64,000 bases of DNA. Source: Manganibacter manganicus (GTDB lineage Bacteria; Pseudomonadota; Alphaproteobacteria; Rhizobiales; Rhizobiaceae). Of the stretch, positions 33,644-43,167 are shown one piece after another. Under the pieces are notes generated by a model. That model did no database searches. It saw only the letters and a list, made by a program, of their open reading frames with translations, and had not been told where the DNA came from. Position numbers and translations under genes: made by a program. The stretch covers positions 141,534 to 205,533 of the forward strand of contig NZ_MDET01000045.1 of NCBI RefSeq assembly GCF_002075885.1, read 5' to 3'. Numbering within the stretch: the stretch's first letter is position 1; the number at the start of each line of letters is the position of its first letter.

Positions 33644-35284
33644 ATGACAATGCAGATGGATGGTGGTGGCTCGATCGTCGCGTGGCTCAAGGCGGCCGGG
33701 GTGGAGAACGTGTTTTCCGTCTCCGGCGGGCCGATCAATTCGATCTACCGCGCCTGCGCGAAGCAGGGCCTGCCGCTGATCCATGCGCGTCACGAGGCAG
33801 CGGCGTGCTTCATGGCCGAATCGGCATCGCGCGTCACCGGCAAGGCTGGCTGCGCTGTGGTCACGCTCGGACCCGGCGTCACCAACGCGGTCACGCCGTC
33901 CCTGGTGGCGACGATGGCGGGGACACCGATGATCATCATCGGCGCGCATTCGGGCACGCGCAGCTTCGAAAGGGGTGCGGGCATGTCCTATGACGTGCTG
34001 CCCGTCATGAAGGGCGTGACCAAATGGGCGGCGCGCTGCATCGACGCGAACCGCCTGGCAGAGTATCTGGACATTGCCTGGCGCAAGATGTGGGCCGGTC
34101 GGCCGGGACCGGTTTTCCTCGAAGTGCCGACCGATATCCTGTCCGGTGCGGTTGATGCCGCTTCCGGCTTGCCGACGCTTTCCGCGCCGCCTGCGCCGAG
34201 CAGGCCGGGCGTCTCCGTCTCCGATGCCGAGGCCATACGCGCGGCGTGCAAGGCCGCCAGACGTCCCCTGTTGCTGCTTGGCGACGAGACGTTCTGGGAC
34301 CGCTCAGGCCGTATCCAGGAAGTTGTGGACAAGCACGGCCTGCCTTTCTCGACGCTCCGGCTGGCGCGCGGCATTGTCGATGAAACACAGGAGAGGTATG
34401 CCGGTCCTGGCTACGCGGCCTGCAACGGGACATTGCGGCGTGCGCTGGCGGAAGCCGATTGTATCCTGCTGGTCGGCCATCATTTCGAATTCGATCTCGA
34501 ATTCGGCGACAGCCTCGGCGCCGGGACCAGGGTGATCCAGGTCGCTTCCGACACCGAACTCCTGCATCGCAACCACCGCGCGGATCTGGCGATCGCCGCT
34601 TCGCCGTCCAGCTTCTTCGCCGTGCTTGCCGACGCGCCGGCAATGCAGCCGGACGAGGCGTGGGTTTCCTCTATCCTTGCCGACTGGGCGGCGGAATGGG
34701 AGAGCCAACGCGGTGAAGGAGATAATACCGGCATCCATCCCATCGCCGCCGTCGATGCGGTCACAGACGCTGCCCCGGATACGACGATCTTCGTGTCGTC
34801 GCACGGCAATGTCGACTTCTGGGCCGATGCCCGCCTGAAATTCTCCAGGCCCGGACGCTATCTGCGCGCCGGTCAATCCGGATCGCTGGGCGCCGAGGTG
34901 CCCTATGGCGCCGGCGCGAGCTTTGCCGATCCGCAAGCGCCGGTGATCGTGTTCGTCGGCGACGGTGGCGTGGGTTTCCACGTTTCGGAACTGGATACCG
35001 CCGAACGCTATGGCCGGGCCTTCATCATCGTCGTGCTCGACGACCAGAAATGGGGGGCGATTTCGCTGCCGCAGCACCAGAGTTTTGGCGAAACCTACCA
35101 GATGGACCTGCCGCGGCGCGACTGGACGAAAGTCGCCGAAGGACTCGGCGGCAACGGTTATTTTTGCCGCGACCCGCAATCGATCGGCGAGGCCATCAAG
35201 GCGGCGATTGCCGCCGGCAAGCCGGCCATCGTGCAGGTGCCGGTGCGCAGCGTCATCAGCCCCTACATGGCCTATATCTCCTGA
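33644..35284 (+). CDS. Thiamine-pyrophosphate enzyme (acetolactate synthase/decarboxylase-like)
   Basis: A 546-residue protein with the three-domain TPP layout. The N-terminal pyrimidine-binding domain has the cofactor-activating Glu in LIHARHEAAACFMAESASR near residue 50, then GPGVTNAVTPSLVATMAGTP. A central domain follows, and the C-terminal diphosphate-binding domain has VFVGDGGVGFHVSELDTAER near 437 and, after the usual spacing, VVLDDQKWG. Such enzymes decarboxylate or carboligate 2-oxo acids or split oxalyl-type thioesters; the substrate is not evident. ATG 33644 has GGAG 7 bases upstream. Lies between the SDR and cupin genes. Confidence 0.85.
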   Translation: MTMQMDGGGSIVAWLKAAGVENVFSVSGGPINSIYRACAKQGLPLIHARHEAAACFMAESASRVTGKAGCAVVTLGPGVTNAVTPSLVATMAGTPMIIIGAHSGTRSFERGAGMSYDVLPVMKGVTKWAARCIDANRLAEYLDIAWRKMWAGRPGPVFLEVPTDILSGAVDAASGLPTLSAPPAPSRPGVSVSDAEAIRAACKAARRPLLLLGDETFWDRSGRIQEVVDKHGLPFSTLRLARGIVDETQERYAGPGYAACNGTLRRALAEADCILLVGHHFEFDLEFGDSLGAGTRVIQVASDTELLHRNHRADLAIAASPSSFFAVLADAPAMQPDEAWVSSILADWAAEWESQRGEGDNTGIHPIAAVDAVTDAAPDTTIFVSSHGNVDFWADARLKFSRPGRYLRAGQSGSLGAEVPYGAGASFADPQAPVIVFVGDGGVGFHVSELDTAERYGRAFIIVVLDDQKWGAISLPQHQSFGETYQMDLPRRDWTKVAEGLGGNGYFCRDPQSIGEAIKAAIAAGKPAIVQVPVRSVISPYMAYIS

Positions 35285-35309
35285 AAATGCGGACAACGAG
35301 GACAACACG

Positions 35310-35642
35310 ATGAAAGTCTGGAAAAACGGCGACACTGCCGGAATCACCCCTCCCAATCATTTCGGTGGCCTGACCGTGCTCGATGTCGTTCCGTTTTCCG
35401 GCAGCAACTTCTCGGTGCAGGTTTCGAAGGCGCCGAAGGGCGGTGGCGGCGAACTGCATCATCACGACGACTGGTCCCAGGTTTTTTACATGATCAGCGG
35501 CGAGATGACCTTCGACACGGGAAAGGAGCGTTTTAAGCTGTCAGCAGGACAGGCGGTGCTTTTCGAGCCGCATGACCCGCACTATACGATCAATGAGGCC
35601 GATGAAGAGAGCACCTACCTCGTCATCACGGTCAAACAATAA
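35310..35642 (+). CDS. Small cupin-domain protein
   Basis: A 110-residue single-domain cupin. Motif 1 is visible as GGELHHHDDWSQVFYMISGEM (His-rich metal site) and motif 2 as ALFEPHDPHYTI-like VLFEPHDPHYTINEAD. Members bind a metal ion and act as dioxygenases, isomerases or sensors. ATG 35310 lies 25 bp behind the TPP enzyme stop, in one operon with it. Role unknown; co-occurrence suggests it acts on the same substrate or product. Confidence 0.83.
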   Translation: MKVWKNGDTAGITPPNHFGGLTVLDVVPFSGSNFSVQVSKAPKGGGGELHHHDDWSQVFYMISGEMTFDTGKERFKLSAGQAVLFEPHDPHYTINEADEESTYLVITVKQ

Positions 35643-35741
35643 AAAAGGAGCGTTACCCGAAGGTCGAACAACCATATCGGCGGCAAGCATATGTATGGTT
35701 AAAGTCTTTGTGGTTTCGTTCTTGAGAATCGGAGTGTCGTC

Positions 35742-36428
35742 GTGATTGAAGCCGTCGCAGAGGAAAAAGAGCCCCGGCTGTCGTCCGACAGCCTGATCCG
35801 GATTCTCGAAGGCGATATACTCGACAGCAAGCTGAAGCCCGGCGACCGGCTCGACGAGCAATCGCTTGCCCGGCGCTTCGAGGTATCACGTACGCCAGTG
35901 CGCGAGGCCTTGCGGCACCTGGCATCCAGCGGCCTTGTCGAAATCCGCAAGAACCAGGGTGCGGCGGTGCGCCGCCTGACGACGACCGAACTGATCGAGA
36001 TGTTCCAGGTGATGGCGGAATTCGAAGGGCTGTCGGCGCGCCTTAGTGCGCGGCGCATGTCGATCGCCGAAATCGACGAGATGCGCCGTCGCCACGAGGA
36101 ATGCACCGGCCTTGCCGAGGGGCGCGACTACGAGGGTTTTTTCGCCGCCAACAATCTGTTTCACGAGACGATCTTCCTCGGTTCGAAGAACGAGTTCCTG
36201 CATGCGGAGGCGCGCAAGCTGCGCAACCGCGTCAATGTCTACCGCAGGCACATAACGGGGCCGCGGCTGATGCACAAATCGGTCGAGGAACACGCCGGCA
36301 TCGTCGCGGCGATCGAGGCCGGTGACGAGGAAGGCGCACACAGGTTGATGCGCGAGCATGTCGATCTTCTGGCCGGCTCGGCGGCCGACATAGTGCTCGC
36401 GCTTCAGGCGCAAAACGGCGAAGCCTAG
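35742..36428 (+). CDS. GntR-family regulator with FCD ligand domain
   Basis: A 228-residue repressor-type protein. The winged helix occupies residues about 12-75 (EGDILDSKLKPGDRLDEQSL, RFEVSRTPVREALRHLASSG). An all-helical FCD domain follows with three His likely to bind metal and ligand (FHETIFLGSK, EEHAGIVAAIEAG, MREHVDLLAG). The start is GTG 35742 after GGAG. It lies within the island and is the natural candidate to bind the 21-bp phased TTGT-NN-ACAA sites at 32696, 41678 and 43826. Ligand unknown. Confidence 0.9.
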   Translation: MIEAVAEEKEPRLSSDSLIRILEGDILDSKLKPGDRLDEQSLARRFEVSRTPVREALRHLASSGLVEIRKNQGAAVRRLTTTELIEMFQVMAEFEGLSARLSARRMSIAEIDEMRRRHEECTGLAEGRDYEGFFAANNLFHETIFLGSKNEFLHAEARKLRNRVNVYRRHITGPRLMHKSVEEHAGIVAAIEAGDEEGAHRLMREHVDLLAGSAADIVLALQAQNGEA

Positions 36429-36442
36429 GGTCAGGACCCTAG
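36425..36442. repeat. Short perfect hairpin after the GntR gene
   Basis: CTAGGGTC (36425-36432) and GACCCTAG (36435-36442) form an 8-bp inverted repeat with a 2-base centre, overlapping the GntR stop codon. There is no T-run, so it is not a typical intrinsic terminator; the wording resembles a dispersed rhizobial element, and a related GGGTCCTGGCCCTA occurs after the ABC ATPase gene near 48020. Confidence 0.5.
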
Positions 36443-36581
36443 CCCTGCTCATTGCCGACGCAGGACTGCTGTAGCGGAGATCGTCTTTGCGTACGATTTC
36501 CGGCGACGGCGCACTGCGCCTGATCGAATGCAAAAATCGCGGCGCTCATTTGCGCCCGCGCCAGAGGAAAGGGAGTAGAAA

Positions 36582-37775
36582 ATGCTGGTCGAGAACAATT
36601 CCGCCAACCACGGACAGGCGCTCAGCGAGAGCGAGGCGGCGATCGTCGGCAAGGCCGCTCCCGAGGAGGTGCGGCGTTATCTGCCGGCGTTCCCGATCTA
36701 CAAGGAGACGCCGCTGGTCGAACTGCCGGATCTGGCGCGGGCGCTCGGCCTTGCCGGCATCGCCGTCAAGGACGAAGGCCAACGCTACGGCCTGTTCAGT
36801 TTCAAGGCGCTGGGCGGTGCCTACGCGGTGGCGCGGCTTGTGCTCGAACATGCACAAAAACAGCTTGGCCGCGACGTGCAACCGGCCGAACTGCTCAGCG
36901 ACGAAGTCAAGGCGACGGCGCGCGGCATGACGGTGTGCTGCGCCACAGACGGCAATCACGGCCGATCCGTCGCGGCGGGGGCCGAGATGTTCGGTTGCCG
37001 CTGCGTGATCTTCCTGCACAGCGGCGTCTCGGCCGGCCGGGAAGCAGCCATTGCCGCCTTCGGCGCGGAAATCCGGCGTACCGACGGCAATTACGACCAG
37101 TCGGTCGCGGAAGCCAGCGCCACCGGCAAAGCCGAGGGCTGGACGGTCGTCTCCGACTTCTCTTCCGAGGGTTACACGGAGATTCCCGGCGCGGTCATGC
37201 AGGGCTATGCGATCATGCTGGACGAGATCGTCCGGCAATCCACCGCGCCCTACAGCCATGTTTTCGTGCAGGGCGGCGTCGGTGGGTTGGCGGCGGTCGT
37301 TGCCGGCCACTTCCTCGATCGGTTCGGCGCCGGGCGGCCGCGCATCGTCGTGGTCGAGCCGTCGCGGGCGAACTGCCTGCAACTGAGCGCACAGGCGAAC
37401 CGCCGCCTGGCGATGGAAGGTGGCGACGCCACGGTGATGGCGATGCTCGAATGCTACGAGCCTTCGCTGATCGCGTGGGACATTCTGGAAAAGAGCGCGG
37501 ATTTCTATCTCGATGTCGATGACGATCAGGCAGTGGAGGCGTTACGGCGCTTCGCCAGGCCGGTCGGCGTCGATCCGGCGCTACGGATCGGCGAATCCGG
37601 TGCAGCGGGCCTTGCCGGCCTGTTGGCGGCGGTTGGCGACACCGCCATCCGCGACAAGCTCGAGCTGAACGCCAAGTCGCGGGTGCTTCTGATCGGCACC
37701 GAGGGCGCCACCGATCCGGAGCTTTACGAGCGCCTGCTGAAGGACGGCACCGCCGCCTTCGCCGCCGGGCACTGA
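36582..37775 (+). CDS. Diaminopropionate ammonia-lyase-like PLP enzyme
   Basis: A 397-residue fold-type II PLP enzyme. The Schiff-base lysine lies in YGLFSFKALGGAYAVARLV near residue 75; ATDGNHGRSVAAGAEMFGCR near 125 and the phosphate-binding VQGGVGGLAAVVAG near 230 complete the site. Length and motifs fit diaminopropionate ammonia-lyase (2,3-diaminopropionate to pyruvate and ammonia, the YgeX group), though another beta-eliminating dehydratase is possible. ATG 36582 follows AAAGGGAG. It is 153 bp behind the GntR gene. In E. coli ygeX is near xdh genes and the M20 gene ygeY, a content partly repeated here. Confidence 0.8.
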   Translation: MLVENNSANHGQALSESEAAIVGKAAPEEVRRYLPAFPIYKETPLVELPDLARALGLAGIAVKDEGQRYGLFSFKALGGAYAVARLVLEHAQKQLGRDVQPAELLSDEVKATARGMTVCCATDGNHGRSVAAGAEMFGCRCVIFLHSGVSAGREAAIAAFGAEIRRTDGNYDQSVAEASATGKAEGWTVVSDFSSEGYTEIPGAVMQGYAIMLDEIVRQSTAPYSHVFVQGGVGGLAAVVAGHFLDRFGAGRPRIVVVEPSRANCLQLSAQANRRLAMEGGDATVMAMLECYEPSLIAWDILEKSADFYLDVDDDQAVEALRRFARPVGVDPALRIGESGAAGLAGLLAAVGDTAIRDKLELNAKSRVLLIGTEGATDPELYERLLKDGTAAFAAGH

Positions 37776-37849
37776 GCCCGCTCTAGCGGCGGCGGAAAAC
37801 GTCATTGCCCGTCCGCCGCACCGACATAAGGATCGGGTAACCCCAGATG

Positions 37850-40192
37850 TTATTCGCCGCGCAGTGCCGCGGAAAGCCTCCAGACCGCATTGCCGTTCAG
37901 CGGAGTCGAGGTGACCTGTACGTCAAGTGCGTCGGCGACCGCATTGGCGATGGCCGCGGCCGGGCCGATGGCGCCGCCTTCGCCCATGCCCTTGGCGCCT
38001 AGCGGCGTCAGCGATGTCGGGGTCACGATGTGGTGGACCTCGATGTTGGGGATTTCCGGTGCCTGCGGCATCAGATAGTCGGCGAAGCTCGTCGTCAGCG
38101 GCTGACATTCGGCATCGTAGACAAAATGCTCCAGCATGGCCGAGCCGATGCCCTGCACGACGCCACCACGAACCTGGCCATCGGCGATCATCGGGTTGAG
38201 CACCACGCCGCAATCCTCGACCACGACGAAGCGGCGCAGTTTCATCTTGCCGGTCGGCACGTCGATTTCGACGACCGCTGCATGCACGGCGTTGGAATAG
38301 GTGCCATCCGCCGGTCCGTCCTGGCTGAAGGAAGCCTCGAGACCGGGCGTCATGCCTTCCGGCATCTGGTCGGCGTTGCGCAGGGCGATGCGTGCCAGCT
38401 TGCGGATTTCGACGAAGCGTCCTGCGTCGGCCTTGAGGCTGGCCTTGCCGCCGCCAAGCACGATGTCCTCCGCCTTGGCTTGCAACAGGTGCGCGGCGAT
38501 CGCGCGCAGCTTGTCGGCCAGTTGGGTGGCGGCGGTGTGAACCGCGCCGCCGCCGAGTGCTGCTCCGCGGCTGCCCCATGTGCCGACCGAATAGGGCGTC
38601 ATCAGCGTGTCGCCGTGGCGCACGAACACGTCTTTCGGATCGATGCCGAGCGCGTCGGCGGCCACCTGCGCCATCGTCGTTTCGAGGCCCTGGCCATGGT
38701 TCTGCATGCCGAGGTCGACAATCGCCTGCCCGTCCGGCTCCATTTCGACGCGCGCCGCGATATAGCCTGTCTCGATGGGAACACGGCGGCGGATGAAGTC
38801 GGGCGTTCCGTGCGCCGTCTGCTCGATGAAGCAGGCGATACCGACGCCGACGCGCCTGGTGGTCGACACCTTGGAAGCCTCCGCTTCGGTGCGATCCGCA
38901 GCCAGTAACTCGCGCATCTTCTCCAGCGACTCGGCATAGGAGCCCTTGTCGTAGCTGAAGCCGAGCACATTCTTGTAGGGGAATTCACGAATGATGTTCT
39001 TCAGCCGGAATTCGATCGGATCGAGGCCCAGTTCCTCGGCAATATCGTCCATCAGCCGTTCCTGGGAAAAGACCGCGGACGGCCGGGCAACACCGCGATA
39101 GGTGCCGATCGAGCATTTGTTGGTGGCCACCGCCCGGTAGACGGCGTGGTAGGCCTGGAAATCGTAAGGGCCGGGCAACACCTTGCCGACCATGCCGGGC
39201 TCGCCGGCCGAGGTGAACGGGTAGGTCGAATAGGCGCCGTTATCGACGGTGACATCGGCCTTGAGGCCAAGCAGCCGGCCTTCCGCCGACACATAGGCCT
39301 CAAGCACATGGCGGTGGTCGCGGGCGTGGATGCTGGCCATCAGATGTTCACGCCGGTCCTCGACCCACTTCACCGGCCGGCCGGTTTTCACCGCCAGCCA
39401 CGGAACGAGGATTTCTTCCGGATAAACCTGGCCCTTGACACCGAAGCCGCCGCCGACGTCCGGCGCGATGACGCGCAGCCGCGATTCCGGCCAGTTGAGG
39501 ACTTCCGAAAGACAGGTTCGCACGATATGCGGAAACTGCGTGGATGACCAAACGGTCAGAACCCGGTCGGCGGGATTGTATTCGGCAACGACGCCACGCC
39601 CTTCCATCGGCACGCCGGCTTGACGCTGGGTGCTGTAGGTGCGGCGAATGATGTGCGCCGCCTCGGCGCGCGCCTTGTCAAGGTCGCCGCCCTTCATTTC
39701 GCGCTCGACGATGACGTTGCTTTTCCAGCCGTCGAACAGGGTCGGCAGGGAGGCGTCGCGCGCCTGGTCCATGGTGCCGACGACCGGCAGCGGATCGTAG
39801 TCGACAAATACCAGCTCGGAGGCGTCCTCGGCCTTGTACGGGTCGTCGGCCAGTACCGCCGCCACCGGCTCGCCGACAAAGCGCATCTTGCCCGAGGCAA
39901 GGATGGGCTGCTCGGAATATTGCATCTGCGGATAGTCCTGATGCGCTTTGATCGACAGACTGCCGAGATCATCCGCGGTGAAGACCTGCGTCGGGAAACC
40001 GGCATCGGCCAGCGCCGAACTGTCGATGCCGAGGATGGTCGCATGCGCCACCTGGGCCCGCACCATCGACATATGCAACATGTTCGGTCGGGTGATGTCG
40101 TCAAGGTAGCGCGCCGCGCCGGAGAGCAGCCGCACATCCTCGAAACGAAGCACCCGCGCGCCAATGTGCCTCGGATTTTCAGCCCGTGTCAT
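37850..40192 (-). CDS. Molybdenum hydroxylase large subunit (CoxL/xanthine dehydrogenase family)
   Basis: Molybdopterin-binding catalytic subunit, 780 aa. It starts GARVLRFEDVRLLSGAARYL near residue 11, has DVGGGFGVKGQVYPEE near 235, and carries GTYRGVARPSAVF where true CO dehydrogenases have AYxCSFR, so it belongs to the form II/aldehyde-oxidase-like group. The catalytic Glu region near the C-terminus reads KGMGEGGAIGPAAAIANAV. It overlaps the small-subunit stop by 4 bases. Probably hydroxylates an N-heterocycle or oxidises an aldehyde; CO oxidation is unlikely. Convergent with the ammonia-lyase gene. Confidence 0.9.
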   Translation of the reverse strand: MTRAENPRHIGARVLRFEDVRLLSGAARYLDDITRPNMLHMSMVRAQVAHATILGIDSSALADAGFPTQVFTADDLGSLSIKAHQDYPQMQYSEQPILASGKMRFVGEPVAAVLADDPYKAEDASELVFVDYDPLPVVGTMDQARDASLPTLFDGWKSNVIVEREMKGGDLDKARAEAAHIIRRTYSTQRQAGVPMEGRGVVAEYNPADRVLTVWSSTQFPHIVRTCLSEVLNWPESRLRVIAPDVGGGFGVKGQVYPEEILVPWLAVKTGRPVKWVEDRREHLMASIHARDHRHVLEAYVSAEGRLLGLKADVTVDNGAYSTYPFTSAGEPGMVGKVLPGPYDFQAYHAVYRAVATNKCSIGTYRGVARPSAVFSQERLMDDIAEELGLDPIEFRLKNIIREFPYKNVLGFSYDKGSYAESLEKMRELLAADRTEAEASKVSTTRRVGVGIACFIEQTAHGTPDFIRRRVPIETGYIAARVEMEPDGQAIVDLGMQNHGQGLETTMAQVAADALGIDPKDVFVRHGDTLMTPYSVGTWGSRGAALGGGAVHTAATQLADKLRAIAAHLLQAKAEDIVLGGGKASLKADAGRFVEIRKLARIALRNADQMPEGMTPGLEASFSQDGPADGTYSNAVHAAVVEIDVPTGKMKLRRFVVVEDCGVVLNPMIADGQVRGGVVQGIGSAMLEHFVYDAECQPLTTSFADYLMPQAPEIPNIEVHHIVTPTSLTPLGAKGMGEGGAIGPAAAIANAVADALDVQVTSTPLNGNAVWRLSAALRGE

Positions 40193-40686
40193 GATCGGTT
40201 ACTCCCCCCGGCGATCTGGTCGCCGATCGCCTTGCGCACCGCCGCGACGATGCCGTGATAGCCGGTGCAGCGGCAGATATTGCCGCTCATGGCTTCCCTG
40301 ATCTCGTCGTCTTCGGGCATGCGCCTTTGCGACGTCATCGCTTCCACGAAGGGGATGAGCGCCATGACGAAGCCCGGTGTGCAATAGCCGCATTGCAGGC
40401 CGTGCTCGCTCTTGAAGGCTTGCTGCAATGCATGCTCGGCGTTCGGACCGCCGACGCTTTCCACAGTGGCTATCGCCTTGCCCTCACACTGCACCGCAAA
40501 TGTCAGGCACGACAGCTTGGGCACGCCGTCGATATGCACCGTGCAGCAGCCGCAGGCACCATGGGCGCAGCCGATATGAACACCGGAGAGGCCGAATTCA
40601 TGGCGCAGTACGTCCGCCAGCAGGCGGCGCGGCTCGACCGCCAGCGACTTTTCTGTTCCGTTTACCTCAAGCGTGATGTCGGTCAT
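40189..40686 (-). CDS. Molybdenum hydroxylase [2Fe-2S] subunit
   Basis: Small electron-transfer subunit, 165 aa. The plant-ferredoxin-like cluster is bound by CAHGACGCCTVHIDG plus an earlier Cys, and the second, all-helical domain has CGYCTPGFVMALIPF and NICRCTGYHGIVAAV. Both clusters are intact. Starts and stops overlap the neighbouring subunit genes by 4 bases each, giving the order FAD subunit-FeS subunit-Mo subunit. Confidence 0.93.
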   Translation of the reverse strand: MTDITLEVNGTEKSLAVEPRRLLADVLRHEFGLSGVHIGCAHGACGCCTVHIDGVPKLSCLTFAVQCEGKAIATVESVGGPNAEHALQQAFKSEHGLQCGYCTPGFVMALIPFVEAMTSQRRMPEDDEIREAMSGNICRCTGYHGIVAAVRKAIGDQIAGGSNRS

Positions 40687-41552
40687 TTGCTTTCTATTGC
40701 CCTTGCGCAGGCCGCTTCGACCGCGCGCCGCGTCAGTTCGCCGATCAAGGCCCGCTTGTAGTCGGCGCTGGCTATGTGATCACCGGAAGGATCGACCATA
40801 GCGGCGAACCGCCTGCCCACCTCTACGGCTTGCGGCGCATCAAGCGTTTTCCCGACAAGGAAAGCCTCTATTTCCGGGGCGCGGATCGCAACCAGATCGG
40901 CACCACAGCAGACCAGCGCCGCCCTGGTAATCGTCGCTTGCTCGAATTCCAGATGAGCGCCGACCGACGCGATGGCAAAGTCGCCGACCCGCTCGCCAAT
41001 CTCCATGAAGCTGCCTGCCGAAGACCGGGGTGGTATCGGAAACTCCACCGCAACCAGCAATTCGCCGGGCTCAAGTGTGGTGACGTAGGCGCTTTCGAAG
41101 AAATCCACGGCGGCGATACGGCGTTCACCGCCAAGCGAGCGCACGACCATGGAGGCATCGTAGAGGATGGCCGCTGCCGGCAGTTCGGCCGTCGGATCCG
41201 CATGCGAAAGGCTGCCGCCGATCGAGCCGTGACGCCGGATCGTCGGATGTCCGATCCAGTGGACCGCATCGAGAAGGGCTGGAAAGTGCTTCCCGATCCT
41301 CGGGTCGCGCCCATACTCTTCGTGCCGCACGAGCGCACCGATGCGCATGGTTCTGTCGTCGAACTCGATATCGGTCATCGGCAGCGCATTGATATCGACC
41401 AGATGACCGGGACGCGCCAGACGCAGATTCATCATCGGCACGAGACTCTGCCCGCCTGCGATGGGCCTCCCCTCTTCCCCGAATTCGGCAAGCAGACGCA
41501 CGGCGTCCTCAATATCGACAGCCTTGTGATACTCGAAAGAAGCGGGCCTCAT
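40683..41552 (-). CDS. Molybdenum hydroxylase FAD subunit (CoxM/CutM family)
   Basis: Medium subunit passing electrons from the FeS clusters to FAD, 289 aa. FAD-binding motifs are RPIAGGQSLVPMMNLRLARP near residue 32 and TIRRHGSIGGSLSHADPTAE near 100. ATG 41552 has GAGGA 6 bases upstream; the frame is open to 41708 but starts in the operator region. First gene of the minus-strand operon, divergent from the M20 hydrolase gene, with the phased palindromes 41678-41708 between them. Confidence 0.92.
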   Translation of the reverse strand: MRPASFEYHKAVDIEDAVRLLAEFGEEGRPIAGGQSLVPMMNLRLARPGHLVDINALPMTDIEFDDRTMRIGALVRHEEYGRDPRIGKHFPALLDAVHWIGHPTIRRHGSIGGSLSHADPTAELPAAAILYDASMVVRSLGGERRIAAVDFFESAYVTTLEPGELLVAVEFPIPPRSSAGSFMEIGERVGDFAIASVGAHLEFEQATITRAALVCCGADLVAIRAPEIEAFLVGKTLDAPQAVEVGRRFAAMVDPSGDHIASADYKRALIGELTRRAVEAACARAIESK

Positions 41553-41677
41553 TACATTCCTCTGGACAGGTAAGGGAACAAGCGGTCGTCGCCCGCAACG
41601 CAGCCTACCGCAATGGACGTTTCGAAACTGCATTAAAGCCGGTGGCTTATCGCTTCGAAGCCTAAGCCAACCCAAAC

Positions 41678-41708
41678 TTGTATGCAATACCAAAAAGATT
41701 GTAGACAA
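41678..41708. promoter_or_regulatory. Two phased palindromes between Mo-hydroxylase and M20 operons
   Basis: TTGTATGCAA (41678-41687) and TTGTAGACAA (41699-41708) start exactly 21 bp apart, two helical turns. Both fit TTGT-NN-ACAA or a single change from it. They lie in the 262-bp divergent promoter region (41553-41814), where no other structure was seen. Compare 32696 and 43826. Confidence 0.62.
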
Positions 41709-41814
41709 GATTGCCGGTGGTGCGTATGCTCACATGACATTCAGGCTTCGCCCGAGACCCTTTTTGCGGTCTCCGGAAGACACGGCCGGTGCATGACAGC
41801 ATGGAGTTTGGCGA

Positions 41815-43086
41815 ATGAGCAGCGCAAGCCGGCAAGCCGTCCTTGATACGATCGACAGAAACAAGGACAAGGCGATCGAACTCCTGCGCAAGATGGTCTC
41901 GATCCCGAGCGTCACGGGCGACGAAGCTGCCATCCAGGCTTTCGTAGCCGACTACATGAAGGGCATCGGCCTCGATGTCGACATGTGGGAGACTGATTGG
42001 GAAGAACTCAAGAAGCATCCCGGCTATCGCCCTGTCGAGCGCGGCTATGAGGGGCGGCCGAACATTGTCGGCACGCGCAAGGGCAAGGGCGGCGGCCGCT
42101 CGCTGCTGCTCAACGGCCATACCGACGTGATCCCGGTCGGCAGCGGCGAAGGTTGGAGCGACGATCCATGGTCCGCCGCGATCAAGGACGGCCGCATCTA
42201 CGGCCGCGGTTCATGCGACATGAAAAGCGGTGTCGCCGCCCATATTCTCGCCGTGCAGTTCCTCAAGGAGGCCGGCGTCGAATTGAAGGGCGACGTCCAC
42301 ATTAACGTCGTCATCGACGAAGAAGTAAGCGGCCATGGGACGCTCGATACCGTCATGCGCGGCTACAAGGCCGATGCCGGCATCTCCGGCGAAACCAGCG
42401 ATCTTCATGTGCAGCCCGCCTGTATCGGCCGCATCTGGTTCCAGATCGACGTCGAAGGCAAGCCGGCCGGCATCCAGCAGCGCTATCTCGGCATCAGCGC
42501 CATCGAACTTGGCAACAAGATCGTCAACGCCGTTCAGGAACTCGAAGACCATCGGGTCGCCACGGTCAGGCATCCGCTTTATCCGAGTGCAATCGATTCA
42601 CTGCCCTGCATCATCGGCAGCTTCCAGGCCGGCAACTATCCGAGCGCCTTTCCCGCAAGCGCGGTGCTCAAGGGCAGTATCGGCACCGTGCCGGGCGAGG
42701 ATCACGAAGGCGTCAAGCAGAGCCTGGTGGACAAGATCGCCGAGGTCGCCGCAGCCGACCCGTGGATGAAGGACCACCCGCCGGTCGTTCGCTTCGTCGG
42801 CTATGATGCGCAGGCCTCCGAAATTCCCACGGATCATCCCATCGTCACCACGCTGTCGAACACCTACAAGGAATTGACCGGCCGCGATCCGGTGATCAGC
42901 GGCCGGCAAGGTGCCGCCGACACCCGCTTCCTCAACCAGTACGCGGCGACGCCGACCGTCATCTTCGGCCCCGGCTCGACGGCGGTGATGCACGCCAACG
43001 ACGAATATGTCTCGATCGAGGATTATCTCACCGCCATCAAGGTGATGGCGCTTTGCATTCATGACTGGTGCGAGCCGGCCGAGTAG
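41815..43086 (+). CDS. M20-family metallohydrolase (ArgE/DapE/YgeY-like)
   Basis: A 423-residue dinuclear-zinc amidohydrolase or peptidase. Metal and catalytic sites are visible: LLNGHTDVIPVG (His, Asp) near residue 100, YGRGSCDMKSGVAAHI (bridging Asp), VVIDEEVSGHGTLD (Glu-Glu), ISGRQGAADTRFL and the last His ligand in VMHANDEYVSIEDYL. The lid domain lies between about 195 and 320. The family removes acyl, carbamoyl or amino acid groups; the substrate is open. First gene of the plus operon with coxG and the ABC transporter. Confidence 0.88.
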   Translation: MSSASRQAVLDTIDRNKDKAIELLRKMVSIPSVTGDEAAIQAFVADYMKGIGLDVDMWETDWEELKKHPGYRPVERGYEGRPNIVGTRKGKGGGRSLLLNGHTDVIPVGSGEGWSDDPWSAAIKDGRIYGRGSCDMKSGVAAHILAVQFLKEAGVELKGDVHINVVIDEEVSGHGTLDTVMRGYKADAGISGETSDLHVQPACIGRIWFQIDVEGKPAGIQQRYLGISAIELGNKIVNAVQELEDHRVATVRHPLYPSAIDSLPCIIGSFQAGNYPSAFPASAVLKGSIGTVPGEDHEGVKQSLVDKIAEVAAADPWMKDHPPVVRFVGYDAQASEIPTDHPIVTTLSNTYKELTGRDPVISGRQGAADTRFLNQYAATPTVIFGPGSTAVMHANDEYVSIEDYLTAIKVMALCIHDWCEPAE

Positions 43087-43167
43087 CGAGGGCTGCACAA
43101 ACGACGACGGGCGGACGGCATTTGTGCTCGCGCATCTGCCGCCCTGGACGAAGCTCAGGAGCAATGC

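Noticed and set aside
36425..36442. Intrinsic terminator after the GntR gene
   Set aside because: A good hairpin, but no T-run follows on either strand.
37850..40192. CO dehydrogenase (coxL)
   Set aside because: The form I active-site loop AYxCSFR is replaced by TYRGVAR; only the general molybdenum hydroxylase family is supported.
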